Positions 25,401 through 34,336 of a stretch of DNA of 64,000 nucleotides are shown here, one piece after another. Source of the stretch: Pedobacter sp. FW305-3-2-15-E-R2A2 (GTDB lineage Bacteria > Bacteroidota > Bacteroidia > Sphingobacteriales > Sphingobacteriaceae); contig NZ_CP151803.1 of assembly GCF_038446955.1 (NCBI RefSeq), forward strand, positions 186,001-250,000. The letters are read 5' to 3'. A program made the translations under genes and the position numbers. The notes under the pieces were generated by a model, which was given only the letters and a program-made list of their open reading frames with translations, was not told the origin of the DNA and did not search any database. Numbering within the stretch: position 1 is the first letter of the stretch; every line of letters begins with the position of its first letter.

Positions 25401-28400
25401 AACCCGGTTACCCGTGAAATCACAGGTACGCCAACTCTGGCCGGAACTTATCCGGTTCATGTAACCGTAACTGATGCCAATGGAAATACCAAAACAGCAG
25501 ACTATACCATTGTAGTCAGAGATCCTCTTGTTTTACCTGCGGCAACACTTGCCAATGGTACCGTAGGAATTCCTTATCCTGCCCAAACAATCCCTACCGC
25601 GACTGGTGGTGTGGGACCTTATACTTATAGCACTCCGGCAGCAAGCCTTCCTCCGGGATTGACCTTTAATCCAACTACCCGTGAGATCACAGGTACACCA
25701 ACGCTGGCAGGAACTTATAGCATTCCTGTAACGGTAACCGATGGAGATGGAAAAACCATCACGACCAATTATTCAATTGTAGTAGGCAATCCATTGGTGC
25801 TTCCTCCGGCAACACTTGCGGATGGAAATGTGAATGTAAGCTATACCTCACAACCTATTCCTTCGGCAACAGGTGGAACAGGACCTTATACTTATGTGGC
25901 AACAAGCCTTCCTCCGGGATTGAATTTTAATGCAACCACCCGTGTCATTTCTGGTACGCCAACACAATCAGGTTTATATACGGTAACCGTAACGGTAACT
26001 GACAATGTCGGTACTACTGCAACCAATACTTATGCTTTAAGAGTAATCGGTGCTTTATCACTACCAACAATGGCATTGGCCGATGGTACTGTCGGAACCG
26101 TTTACACCGCGCAGACCCTGCCTGAAGTAACCGGCGGAACAGGACCTTATACTTATACTTCAGCGAACCTTCCTCCGGGATTGAGCTTCGATCCAATTAC
26201 CCGTAAGTTAACCGGCACACCAACGCAAGGTGGAACCTTTACTTTCTCTGTAACGGCCAAAGATGCAGCCAACAACTCCACCACCACCAACTTTACGGTG
26301 AAGGTAAAAGTTGATCCGCCAGTGGTGGCGTCGACCAGCATCTGTTCAGGAAGTACAGCTACACTTAGCGTGAGCAATACCTTACCGGGAGTAACTTATA
26401 ACTGGTATGCGGCAACAGGAAGTACACCTATCTTTACAGGGGCGACTTATACTACTGCTGCATTAACTGCCAATACCACCTATTATGTGGAGGCCGTTTC
26501 CGGAACAGCAATAAGCAGTCGTACTGCAGTTACCGTAACCGCACGTCCAACTCCTGCCTTAGCCATAGTTTCTGCCGGCCAGTCAATTAGTGCCGGACAA
26601 ACTGCTACGCTTCAGGCTTCTGCCGAAGCAGGAAATACCATCAACTGGTTTACTACCCCAACAGGCGGTATTGCAGTAGGTACTGGTACGAGCTTTACCA
26701 CACCGGTATTAAATACCACCACAACTTATTATGCAGAAACAGTAAATAGCACAGGCTGCGTGAGTGCCAGCAGAGCTGCGGTTATCGTAACGGTCACAAC
26801 TGGCCCGGTTAACCCGAACTGTAATGCTGCAACAGCTCAGGAAACAAAAATCGAATCTCTTCTTTGTTTACTTTGCGGAATCACTGATCCATCAGGTTCA
26901 ACGGATGCAGACCCTGCAACATTTACCACCATTAATCTTGGGGTTAACGTTGCCGGTGTAGGGTATCAAAAACTGATCTTCCCTAATTCCGGAGCCGCGA
27001 CCGACAGCATCCGTTTAGATCTTGAAACTCCTGTTGGCCTTGCCGATATCGGATTAATTAACGGAGGAACGATTACCGTTTACAATGGAACAACGGTAGT
27101 AAAGGTTTATCCATTAAATTCTTCTTTATTAAATCTCCAGCTTTTAAATGGCAACAGGTTCCAGGTTACACTTGCGGCAACAGGAACTTATAATGCCGTG
27201 GAAATCCGTTTTGGAGCAGTGGCAAATTTATTAAGCCGCTATAATATCTATGGTGCTTCCATTATCTATCCTAATCCAACTGTTGCTGCTACAGGTCAGA
27301 CGATCTGTGCAGGAAATACCACTACCTTAACTGCTACTGCAAATGGAGGTACTACTTTAAAATGGTACGCCACTCCGGCAAGTGGAACCGCATTGGCTAC
27401 AGGTGGCACTTTCACTACACCTGCACTTACAGCGACAACAACTTATTATATTGAAGTGAGCAAAGCGGGTTGTGCAAATACCCAGCGTATTCCGGTTACG
27501 GTTACGGTTACCGCTGCGCCAACACCACCAGTAGTGGCAACGGTATTACCGGTGTGTTATGGTTCTACCGCCAGCTTAGTAGTCAATACTCCTGGAGCAG
27601 GTGTCAGCTATAACTGGTATACAGTGGCAGCCGGAGGTACTTCTGTATTTACCGGAACTACCTTCGTTACCCCTGCATTAACAGCAAGTACGACCTATTA
27701 TGTAGAAGCAGCAAATCCTGGATGTGGTGTTTCTACAAGAACTGCAGTTCCTGTAACGGTAAATCCGATCGTAACATTACCACAGGTTCAGGCTTCAGCA
27801 ACTACGGTTGCTTCGGGTCAGACGGTGATCTTAACAGCGACTTCACCAGATACAGATGTAACCTTTAACTGGTATGATTCTGCAACTGCAACCACGCCAA
27901 AATTCAGTGGTGCAACGTATGTTACGGAACCACTTACTGCAACGACTACCTATTACTTAGAAGCCAAATCGAATGCCACAGGTTGTCTTTCGCTGAGCCG
28001 TGTACAGGTGACGATTACGGTAGACAACAGCTTGCCAAGCCCGGTTCCTTGTGAGGCTGCAATTGCAGAAACACATGGTGTGACGGGAGTAGCATTGCTT
28101 TCCGCGATATTTAATCCACAACTGGCCATTGATAACGACACCAGAACAGGTTCATCATTGGTGATGCCGGTTGGACTTCTGGGTGCTTCAGTTTACCAAC
28201 GCCTTGGCTTCGGTTCTGTTTCCAGTGCCGGGGATACTGTTAAAGTGCTGTTAAATGCACCAGGTAAATTACTAACACTGGGATTATTGTCGAGCATTCA
28301 GGTTGGAACCTATAATGGCGCAACAAATAACAATGATGCCGTTTCAATAAACAATACTTTAATTAACCTGGAGCTGTTGAGTAATAACAGTCAGGCGTTA

Positions 28401-31400
28401 ATCAGCTTTGTGCCAACAGCAGCCTTTGACCAGGTGGAGGTTCGTTTAAATGCAGGTCTTGCAGGTGTGCTTTCTACAGTTGATGTGAACTACGCCAGAC
28501 GTGTTTTAGTAGCACCAAAACTGGTAGTTGCCAGTCCGGCGATCTGTTCCGGACAAACTGCAGCACTTGCGGTTAACAATCCAAATGCTGCACTGACCTA
28601 TAAATGGTATACTGTGGCTACCGGCGGTACTTCGGTATTTACCGGAACTACTTTTACCACTCCGGCATTAACAGCCAATACGACTTACTATCTGGAAGGC
28701 AGCAATGCTTCGGGTTGTGCCAGCGTCAGAACAAAGGTCATCGTAACCGTGGCTCCTGCACCGGTGGTTCCTGAACTGGTTTCAACTACGATCAATACTT
28801 GTCCTGGAACAAATGTTACCCTGGAAGTGAAAAATCCTTTAACTGGAATTGTTTACAAATGGTATGACAATGCAGGCGTTTATCAGGCAAATAAAGATGG
28901 AGTAACCTTCACTGTTAACAATGTGACAGTGGCCACAAGTTATTCCGTTGAAGCAGTATCTGCTGCTTGTAACGTGCCTTCAGCTACAAGAGCTGCTGCA
29001 CAAATTAATGTAACTGGTCTGGATATTCCGGTAATTACACCGGAGTCTATTACCGTTAAATCAGGATCAATAGCGGTGTTAACCGCAAGTTCGAGTAGTG
29101 CTGGCGTGATCTTTAAATGGTATGATGCCCCTACAAACGGAAACTTGCTTTCAAGCAGTGCCCGCTATGAATTTACTCCCGCAGTAAATAATGGTCCAAA
29201 TCCAAGAATAGATACTTACTATGTAAGTGCAGAGATCCCTGGAGGATGTACTGCCTTAACCCGTGCTTCCGCACAGGTTACTGTACTGCCTGCCACTAAC
29301 CCAACTGATGTTCCTTGTGAGGTGGCAACAGTTCAGGTGAGAGCGGGAGCAGATGGCGTTGCGGTACTAACTGCTGTATATAATCCGGAGAGAGCGGTGG
29401 ATAACGATACGGAATCCGCTTCTTCACTGGTGATGCCAGTCGGAGCTTTAGGTGCTTCAGTTTATCAACATGTAGGTTTTACCGGCCTGTCTAATGTTGG
29501 TGATAGCATCCGCATCCGCATCAGCACACCTGGTAAGCTGATTTCGCTGGCTGTATTGCCTTCTATTGAAGTGACTACTTTCCAGGGTTTGGTGAGCAAT
29601 AACGATATGATCGTTACGGATAATCCATTGGTTCATCTAAAAGTATTGAGTGCCAATGAAGGAGCAATCCTTACCTTCCTTCCTACAAAACCGTTTGACG
29701 GTGTGGAGCTGAGATTAAGGTCTGGTCTTGTTGCCGCTTTAACTACGCTTGACTTTAACTATGCACAGCGTGTGATGGCTACACCAAAAGTATCCAGTGC
29801 AAACGCATCTGCCTGTGTGGGGACTGCTGCAACTTTAAGTGTTCAGAATCCGGTTGCAGGACTTACCTATACCTGGTACAAAGGGGCTACACAGGTAGGA
29901 ACCGGAACCAGTATTACCACTGAAACAACACTTGCTGTAGGAACTTATGATTATTTTGTAACTGCAACCCGTAACAATTGTGCAAGTGCACAAGCCAAAG
30001 TTACCGTAACGATACTGGCTGCACCAGCTGCGCCGGTAGAAGTAGCGGGTAACCCGAAAACAACTTGTCCGAATGTCGCAGTAACACTTGCGGTGAATCC
30101 GGTAGCAGGAGTAAGCTTCAACTGGTTTGATGCATTGACCGGTGGAAACAAACTGGCAACAAATACCAATAGCTATACTACCACGTCGAACCTGACTACA
30201 GGAGTGTACGACTTCTATGTGGAAGCTGCGAATGCAAATTCATGTATCAGCACTGCCGGACGTACAAAAATTACCATTACGGTTAACCCATCGGCAACCC
30301 CTGCTGACATTAGCATAGCAGGTGCAAATGCTCCGTTCTGTACAGGAACAAAAGCAAGCCTGACTGCGAGTTCAACAACGGTAGTCAACCCTAAATTTAC
30401 CTGGTACAGTGATGCGGCGTTAACCATTCCTGTATCTAACGTTGCGCTTTATGAACCTGTCATCACCGCAAGCACCACCTTCTATGTGAGTGTGAATGGC
30501 GATAATATTTGTCAGAGTACCCCTGCAAATGCAAAAGTGGTTACGATTACAGTGAATCCACCTGCAGTTGCAACTGACATTACGGTAAAAGGTGCAGATG
30601 CTCCGTTCTGTAAAGGAGCAAAAGCAAGTCTGACTGCCAGTTCAACCACGGTAACCAATCCTAAATTTACCTGGTATAGTGATGCGGCATTAACGATTCC
30701 GGTATCAGGCAATGCCCTTTTTGAGCCGGTACTTACCGCAACGACTACTTATTATGTAACCGTTAGCGGCGATAATAAATGCCCGAATTTACCAGCGGAT
30801 GCTAAAGTCGTGACCGTAACCGTAAATACGCCGGCAACCCCGGCAGATCTTGCCGTTGCCGGAAACAATGCTCCGTTCTGTCAGGGAACGAAAGCGAGCT
30901 TTAAAGCAAGTTCAACGACCGTAACTAATCCTACATTTATCTGGTATACCAACGCGGCCTTAACAACTGAAGTGTTCAGAGGAGCAACCTACGAACCTAC
31001 ATTAACCGCAAGTATCACTTATTACGTAACCGTTAGCGGCGACAATAAATGTCCAAATGATCCTGCAGACGCAAAAGTAGTGGCCGTTGTGGTCAACACT
31101 CCTGCAACAGCTGCAGATATTACCATTGCCGGAAATGGTGCCCCATTCTGTAAAGGAACAAAAGCTAAATTCACCGCAAGCAGCACTACAGTAACTGCCC
31201 CTGTCTTTACCTGGTACAGAGATGCTGATCTGACAGATGTTGCTTTTACAGGTCCGGTATTCGAACCAGTATTAACTGCAAACACTACTTATTATGTAAC
31301 TGTCCGCGGAACCAACAGATGTGAAAGTCTGAAAGCACAGGCAAAAGTGGTGACTGTCGTGATTAACCCGCCAGCAGTGTCCACAGATATCGCGGTTGCC

Positions 31401-34322
31401 GGAAATAACGGTCCGTTCTGTAACGGTGCAAAAGCATTATTAACCGCGAGCAGCACTACGGTAACAAGCCCGGTATTTACCTGGTACACGGATGCCGCCT
31501 TAACAAATGTGGTTTCTACAGGTCCGGTATTTGAACCTACATTAACCGCAACCACTACTTATTATGTAACCGTTAGCGGAACAAACAAATGTGCAAACCT
31601 ATCTGGCGATGCAAAAATTGTAACGCTGATTGTGAACAAGCCATCAGATGCTACCGATGTGATCGTTACAGGAGCGGATCTTGCCGTTTGTGCCGGTGCA
31701 ACGATTAAGTTAACAGCAAGCAGTACCACAGTAACAAGCCCGGTATTTACCTGGTACACTGACGCTGCCCTGAGCAATGCCATATTTACAGGAGCAGTAT
31801 TGGAAAGACCAGTTACCGCTGCAATTACTTATTATGTAACGGTAAAAGGAGCTAACAAATGTGAAAACCTTGCCGGAACAGGTAAAGCAGTTGCAGTTTC
31901 GGTGAATCCACCTGCTACCGCTGCTGATATTAATGTTACAGGAAATGGAGCTGCCGTTTGTGCGGGAGCAAAACTAACCTTAACCGCAACTGCAACAACA
32001 GTAACGAATCCTATATTTATCTGGTACAGTGATGCTTCCTTAACAACGGAAGTGTTCAGAGGACCAATCTATGAGCCAACAGTTACCGCAAACACGACTT
32101 ACTATGTAACCGTTAGCGGAGACAACAAATGTCCAAACGGACCTGCAGATGCAAAAGTGGTAGCGATTACCGTAAATACACCTGCTACAGCTGCGGACAT
32201 TACCATTGCAGGAAATGATGCTCCATATTGTGCAGGAACAAAAGCAACCTTAACTGCAGGTACAACGACAGTAACGAACCCGGTATTTACCTGGTATAGT
32301 GATGCCAACCTGACTACAGTAGTTGCCAATACTGCCGTATTCCAACCGACATTAGCGGTTACCACTACCTTCTATGTAACCGTTCGCGGATCAAACAGAT
32401 GTGAGAACTTAACAGCAGGGGCAAAAGTGGTAACGGTAGTGATCAACCCACCTGCGGTAGCAACAGACATCACCGTTACCGGAAACAGCAGTCCATTATG
32501 TGCAGGCTCCAAAGCTTTACTGACAGCGAGTAGCACGACAGTGACGAGCCCGGTATTTACCTGGTATACGAATGCGGCCTTAACAAATGTTGCGGCTACC
32601 GGAGCGGTGTTCGAACCAACAGTTACTGCAACCACTACTTTCTATGTAACTGTTCGTGGTGCGAACAGATGTGAGAATACCGCAGCAAATGCTAAAGTGG
32701 TTACCGTAACGGTGAACACTCCGGCTGATGCTTCAGATGTAGTTGTAGCAGGAGCAGATGTCCCTGTTTGTACAGGAACAACGGTTAAATTAACCGCAAG
32801 CAGTACAACTGTAACGAACCCTGTATTTACCTGGTATACTGATGCTGCCTTAACCAATGCAGTATTTACAGGAGCAATATTGGAGAAAGTACAGAATGCA
32901 ACCATTACTTATTACGTAACTGTAAAAGGAGACAATAAATGTGAAAGCCTCCCTGGAACAGCGAAAGTGATCACTTTAACCGTAAATCCTTTACCGGATG
33001 TACCGGTGATCGAAAATGGCAACGGATTGTCGGTATGTTCAGGAGATGGAGCAACACTCAATATCCTGAATCCACAGGCTGGAGTTACTTTCGAATGGTA
33101 TGATGCAGCAGTAGGAGGTACCTTATTGGGTACCGGTCAAAGCTTCCCTACAGGCGCATTAAATGCAACTACCGATTTCTATGTGCTGGCAAAAAGTGCT
33201 TCGGGTTGCGGCAGTGCAACGGGTAGGGTTAAGGCAACAGTTACGGTAAATACCAGACCAGGTGTTCCGACTGTAGTCTCTGCTACTGCAAATGCCTGCC
33301 CGGGAAGTACCACGGTATTGAGTGTTTCTAATCCGGTTAACGGCATTACCTATAGCTGGTACGATGTAGCAACAGGTGGAACCGCACTGGGTACAGGTGC
33401 CAACTTTACTACGCCTGTGATTACTGCAAATAAAACATTCTATGTAGGTGCTTCTAACGCTACCTGTAGCAGCACAAGCAGAACTGCGGTTGCAGTGAGT
33501 GTGCAGAATGCACCTAATGCACCAACATCGGTGGATGGAGCCACAAACCCATTATGTGCGGGCAATGCAGCAGTATTGTCGGTTAACAATCCGGATGCAG
33601 CGCTTACTTATCGCTGGTTTAGTTCTGCTACAGGAGGTACTTCACTGTCTGAAGGAAGTAGCTTTACTACTCCTTCTCTGGCAGCAACAACTACCTATTA
33701 TGTGGAAAGTGTCAATAAGACTACCGGATGTACCAGTGCTGCACGTATCGCGGTGGTGGTAACGATTCTGCCTAAACTTACTGCGCCTGTTGTTTCAGTG
33801 CAGTCAGCAACGGCAACGAGTGTAGCCTTCGCATGGGCTGCAGTAGCAGGGGCAACAGGCTACGAAGTCTCTCTTGATGGAGGAACAACCTGGATTGCAC
33901 CTAGCTCAGGAGCTGCGGGATTAACACATCTGATCAGTGGTCTGAAACCAGATCAGCCGGTGACGATCAGGGTAAGGGCCTTCGGACAACTACCTTGTCA
34001 GCTGAGCGATGCTTCAAGCCTGAACTCAAAAGCAGAAAATCCATTGGGTAACCAAGTCTTTATCCCGAATACATTCACGCCAAATGGCGATGGTAAGAAT
34101 GATGTGCTGTATGTATACGGAAATACGATTGCCAAATTGAAGCTTCGTGTCTACAACCAGTGGGGACAGTTCATCTATGAATCATTAAATGTTCAAAGCG
34201 GATGGGATGGAACTTATAAAGGAGAGATACAGCCTAACGGAGTATACGTATACATCGCAGAAGTAGAGTTCAATGACGGAACAAAAACAAGTAAAAAAGG
34301 AACAATAACCCTATTGAGATAA
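22461..34322 (+). CDS. Giant modular cell-surface adhesin with T9SS type-B C-terminal domain
   Basis: A 3953-residue secreted protein. A signal peptide ends near residue 33 (KSYA). Reading on: two copies of a ~155-residue module; Ig-like repeats with the WY(x)n TGG signature of CHU_C-associated Ig domains; a third module copy; five putative-Ig (He_PIG-like) repeats with LPPGL and GTP at about 850-1285; more Ig-like repeats with module copies 4, 5 and 6 (starting about 1454, 1864 and 2286); ten 90-residue Ig-like repeats at 2613-3512; three Ig-like domains; a fibronectin-III-like domain at about 3772-3860; and a gliding-motility/CHU_C-type C-terminal domain at about 3866-3953 (IPNTFTPNGDGKND, YNQWGQFIY). 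That last domain marks type IX export. PorP/SprF and PorE-like genes follow at once, as for SprB-like adhesins. Likely role: surface adhesion or gliding-type attachment; the ligand is unknown. Confidence 0.93.
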   Translation: MKCTSTLPGKLKKPILIFLSIIAITLFNLKSYAQSQQRVYATTASDGTFGVCLLCGVSAPDQAVDNNINTASTVTAGVSLLGGGIFQNLIFPAGNLPGNNTGSVVKVSTGTTLSLSVLGAIKVQAYFNNTPVGVVRDGGTALLNLLANGNQAEIFVPGPGVPYNRVRVTVDGGALAALTSINVFHAYFLQNTTNINCDAPIDELHGISGTVGALGGVNNPSNAIDGVESTYSTLGSAIGLVGFAQQTIVFPGLSAATDSVRLMVSTGPSLLSLELLGSVSIETFNGGVSNGLVPGTGGLLNLKLLNPGSTIGVLTFAPGVPFDRVQLRIGGTASLLNSINLHEVSRTMALPTTINVNNTASATGIACTGDGVTLNINTPEAGATYTWYTQATGGTGTTGVSFTPTGLVTGVNTFYVSGKRAGCTNESPRKLVSVTVNNPILPVVSTVAPICSGSSATLQIGALVVGETYRWYDAATGGNLVFTGETFLTPVLAANTTYYVESVIGACSSARQQVDVTVNALPADAQVSSTNVNISTGQTATLSATAPTAGSIINWYTSSTGGSPVATGTSFTTPALNANTTYYVGTQSAGGCASLNRIAVNITVTNVTPGVTCKSANSQTNAIQGICIGCEVSDPGFSVDADPLNFSSIRLAVGVLAVGYQRLGFPTAGVATDSIRLDLRLPGNIVDLSLLGGISVNVRNGNSTVASYDLNSALIHLSLLGGDRFSVTVPAAAAYDAVEVRFGAVLSAVTALDIFGAEVIYPKPTVASTGLNICSGASTTLTATPNGGTDLKWYADATGGTALATGNTYSPTGLTATTTYYIEVGKGSCVNAERVPVTVNVNPAIVFATAALPNATIASSYSKQIPVATGGTPAFNYTLAPGSTLPAGLTLSATGLISGTPTATAGPYSFSVLATDSKGCTAITPFNLTVTAALSLPAATLPNGTVNTLYPTQTLPAAIGGTGPYTYVATPGSLPPGLAFNPVTREITGTPTLAGTYPVHVTVTDANGNTKTADYTIVVRDPLVLPAATLANGTVGIPYPAQTIPTATGGVGPYTYSTPAASLPPGLTFNPTTREITGTPTLAGTYSIPVTVTDGDGKTITTNYSIVVGNPLVLPPATLADGNVNVSYTSQPIPSATGGTGPYTYVATSLPPGLNFNATTRVISGTPTQSGLYTVTVTVTDNVGTTATNTYALRVIGALSLPTMALADGTVGTVYTAQTLPEVTGGTGPYTYTSANLPPGLSFDPITRKLTGTPTQGGTFTFSVTAKDAANNSTTTNFTVKVKVDPPVVASTSICSGSTATLSVSNTLPGVTYNWYAATGSTPIFTGATYTTAALTANTTYYVEAVSGTAISSRTAVTVTARPTPALAIVSAGQSISAGQTATLQASAEAGNTINWFTTPTGGIAVGTGTSFTTPVLNTTTTYYAETVNSTGCVSASRAAVIVTVTTGPVNPNCNAATAQETKIESLLCLLCGITDPSGSTDADPATFTTINLGVNVAGVGYQKLIFPNSGAATDSIRLDLETPVGLADIGLINGGTITVYNGTTVVKVYPLNSSLLNLQLLNGNRFQVTLAATGTYNAVEIRFGAVANLLSRYNIYGASIIYPNPTVAATGQTICAGNTTTLTATANGGTTLKWYATPASGTALATGGTFTTPALTATTTYYIEVSKAGCANTQRIPVTVTVTAAPTPPVVATVLPVCYGSTASLVVNTPGAGVSYNWYTVAAGGTSVFTGTTFVTPALTASTTYYVEAANPGCGVSTRTAVPVTVNPIVTLPQVQASATTVASGQTVILTATSPDTDVTFNWYDSATATTPKFSGATYVTEPLTATTTYYLEAKSNATGCLSLSRVQVTITVDNSLPSPVPCEAAIAETHGVTGVALLSAIFNPQLAIDNDTRTGSSLVMPVGLLGASVYQRLGFGSVSSAGDTVKVLLNAPGKLLTLGLLSSIQVGTYNGATNNNDAVSINNTLINLELLSNNSQALISFVPTAAFDQVEVRLNAGLAGVLSTVDVNYARRVLVAPKLVVASPAICSGQTAALAVNNPNAALTYKWYTVATGGTSVFTGTTFTTPALTANTTYYLEGSNASGCASVRTKVIVTVAPAPVVPELVSTTINTCPGTNVTLEVKNPLTGIVYKWYDNAGVYQANKDGVTFTVNNVTVATSYSVEAVSAACNVPSATRAAAQINVTGLDIPVITPESITVKSGSIAVLTASSSSAGVIFKWYDAPTNGNLLSSSARYEFTPAVNNGPNPRIDTYYVSAEIPGGCTALTRASAQVTVLPATNPTDVPCEVATVQVRAGADGVAVLTAVYNPERAVDNDTESASSLVMPVGALGASVYQHVGFTGLSNVGDSIRIRISTPGKLISLAVLPSIEVTTFQGLVSNNDMIVTDNPLVHLKVLSANEGAILTFLPTKPFDGVELRLRSGLVAALTTLDFNYAQRVMATPKVSSANASACVGTAATLSVQNPVAGLTYTWYKGATQVGTGTSITTETTLAVGTYDYFVTATRNNCASAQAKVTVTILAAPAAPVEVAGNPKTTCPNVAVTLAVNPVAGVSFNWFDALTGGNKLATNTNSYTTTSNLTTGVYDFYVEAANANSCISTAGRTKITITVNPSATPADISIAGANAPFCTGTKASLTASSTTVVNPKFTWYSDAALTIPVSNVALYEPVITASTTFYVSVNGDNICQSTPANAKVVTITVNPPAVATDITVKGADAPFCKGAKASLTASSTTVTNPKFTWYSDAALTIPVSGNALFEPVLTATTTYYVTVSGDNKCPNLPADAKVVTVTVNTPATPADLAVAGNNAPFCQGTKASFKASSTTVTNPTFIWYTNAALTTEVFRGATYEPTLTASITYYVTVSGDNKCPNDPADAKVVAVVVNTPATAADITIAGNGAPFCKGTKAKFTASSTTVTAPVFTWYRDADLTDVAFTGPVFEPVLTANTTYYVTVRGTNRCESLKAQAKVVTVVINPPAVSTDIAVAGNNGPFCNGAKALLTASSTTVTSPVFTWYTDAALTNVVSTGPVFEPTLTATTTYYVTVSGTNKCANLSGDAKIVTLIVNKPSDATDVIVTGADLAVCAGATIKLTASSTTVTSPVFTWYTDAALSNAIFTGAVLERPVTAAITYYVTVKGANKCENLAGTGKAVAVSVNPPATAADINVTGNGAAVCAGAKLTLTATATTVTNPIFIWYSDASLTTEVFRGPIYEPTVTANTTYYVTVSGDNKCPNGPADAKVVAITVNTPATAADITIAGNDAPYCAGTKATLTAGTTTVTNPVFTWYSDANLTTVVANTAVFQPTLAVTTTFYVTVRGSNRCENLTAGAKVVTVVINPPAVATDITVTGNSSPLCAGSKALLTASSTTVTSPVFTWYTNAALTNVAATGAVFEPTVTATTTFYVTVRGANRCENTAANAKVVTVTVNTPADASDVVVAGADVPVCTGTTVKLTASSTTVTNPVFTWYTDAALTNAVFTGAILEKVQNATITYYVTVKGDNKCESLPGTAKVITLTVNPLPDVPVIENGNGLSVCSGDGATLNILNPQAGVTFEWYDAAVGGTLLGTGQSFPTGALNATTDFYVLAKSASGCGSATGRVKATVTVNTRPGVPTVVSATANACPGSTTVLSVSNPVNGITYSWYDVATGGTALGTGANFTTPVITANKTFYVGASNATCSSTSRTAVAVSVQNAPNAPTSVDGATNPLCAGNAAVLSVNNPDAALTYRWFSSATGGTSLSEGSSFTTPSLAATTTYYVESVNKTTGCTSAARIAVVVTILPKLTAPVVSVQSATATSVAFAWAAVAGATGYEVSLDGGTTWIAPSSGAAGLTHLISGLKPDQPVTIRVRAFGQLPCQLSDASSLNSKAENPLGNQVFIPNTFTPNGDGKNDVLYVYGNTIAKLKLRVYNQWGQFIYESLNVQSGWDGTYKGEIQPNGVYVYIAEVEFNDGTKTSKKGTITLLR
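22569..29790 (+). repeat. Six dispersed copies of a ~155-residue module inside the adhesin
   Basis: Copies lie at about 22569-23040, 23049-23510, 24297-24756, 26820-27280, 28050-28520 and 29316-29790. Each shows an early D.D or AxD stretch, then Y/F-Q-x-L/I-x-F, a D-S-I/V-R segment, two LL-rich strands (for example LLSLELLGSV, LLTLGLLSSI), and a closing FDxVEVR-like strand. Copies 1, 3 and 4 carry a CxxC near their start (CLLC, CIGC, CLLC). I do not recognise the family; a beta-sandwich, discoidin-like fold is a guess. Confidence 0.65.
30297..32996 (+). repeat. Ten tandem 270-bp (90-residue) Ig-like repeats in perfect phase
   Basis: Ten units of exactly 270 bp with no indels. Each unit has a lone Cys near residue 15, TVT..VF.WY, TYYVTV.G.N.C and a closing VN.PA. 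Units 3-6 (30837-31916) match units 7-10 (31917-32996) in order by private markers: TTEVFRG in 3 and 7, VRG.NRCE in 4 and 8, KALLTASS in 5 and 9, and NA(I/V)FTGA(V/I)LE in 6 and 10. This indicates duplication of a 1080-bp block. Confidence 0.88.
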
Positions 34323-34336
34323 TAAACACAATTGTT

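Noticed and set aside
30215..32905. Series of minus-strand ORFs of about 87 codons repeating every 270 bp
   Set aside because: They are the antisense shadow of the in-phase adhesin repeats. The period is inherited from the plus-strand repeats, so they are not independent genes.
30297..32996. Regular repeat period that could suggest a CRISPR array
   Set aside because: The period is 270 bp, coding, and shows no short identical repeats with unique spacers; no cas genes are present.
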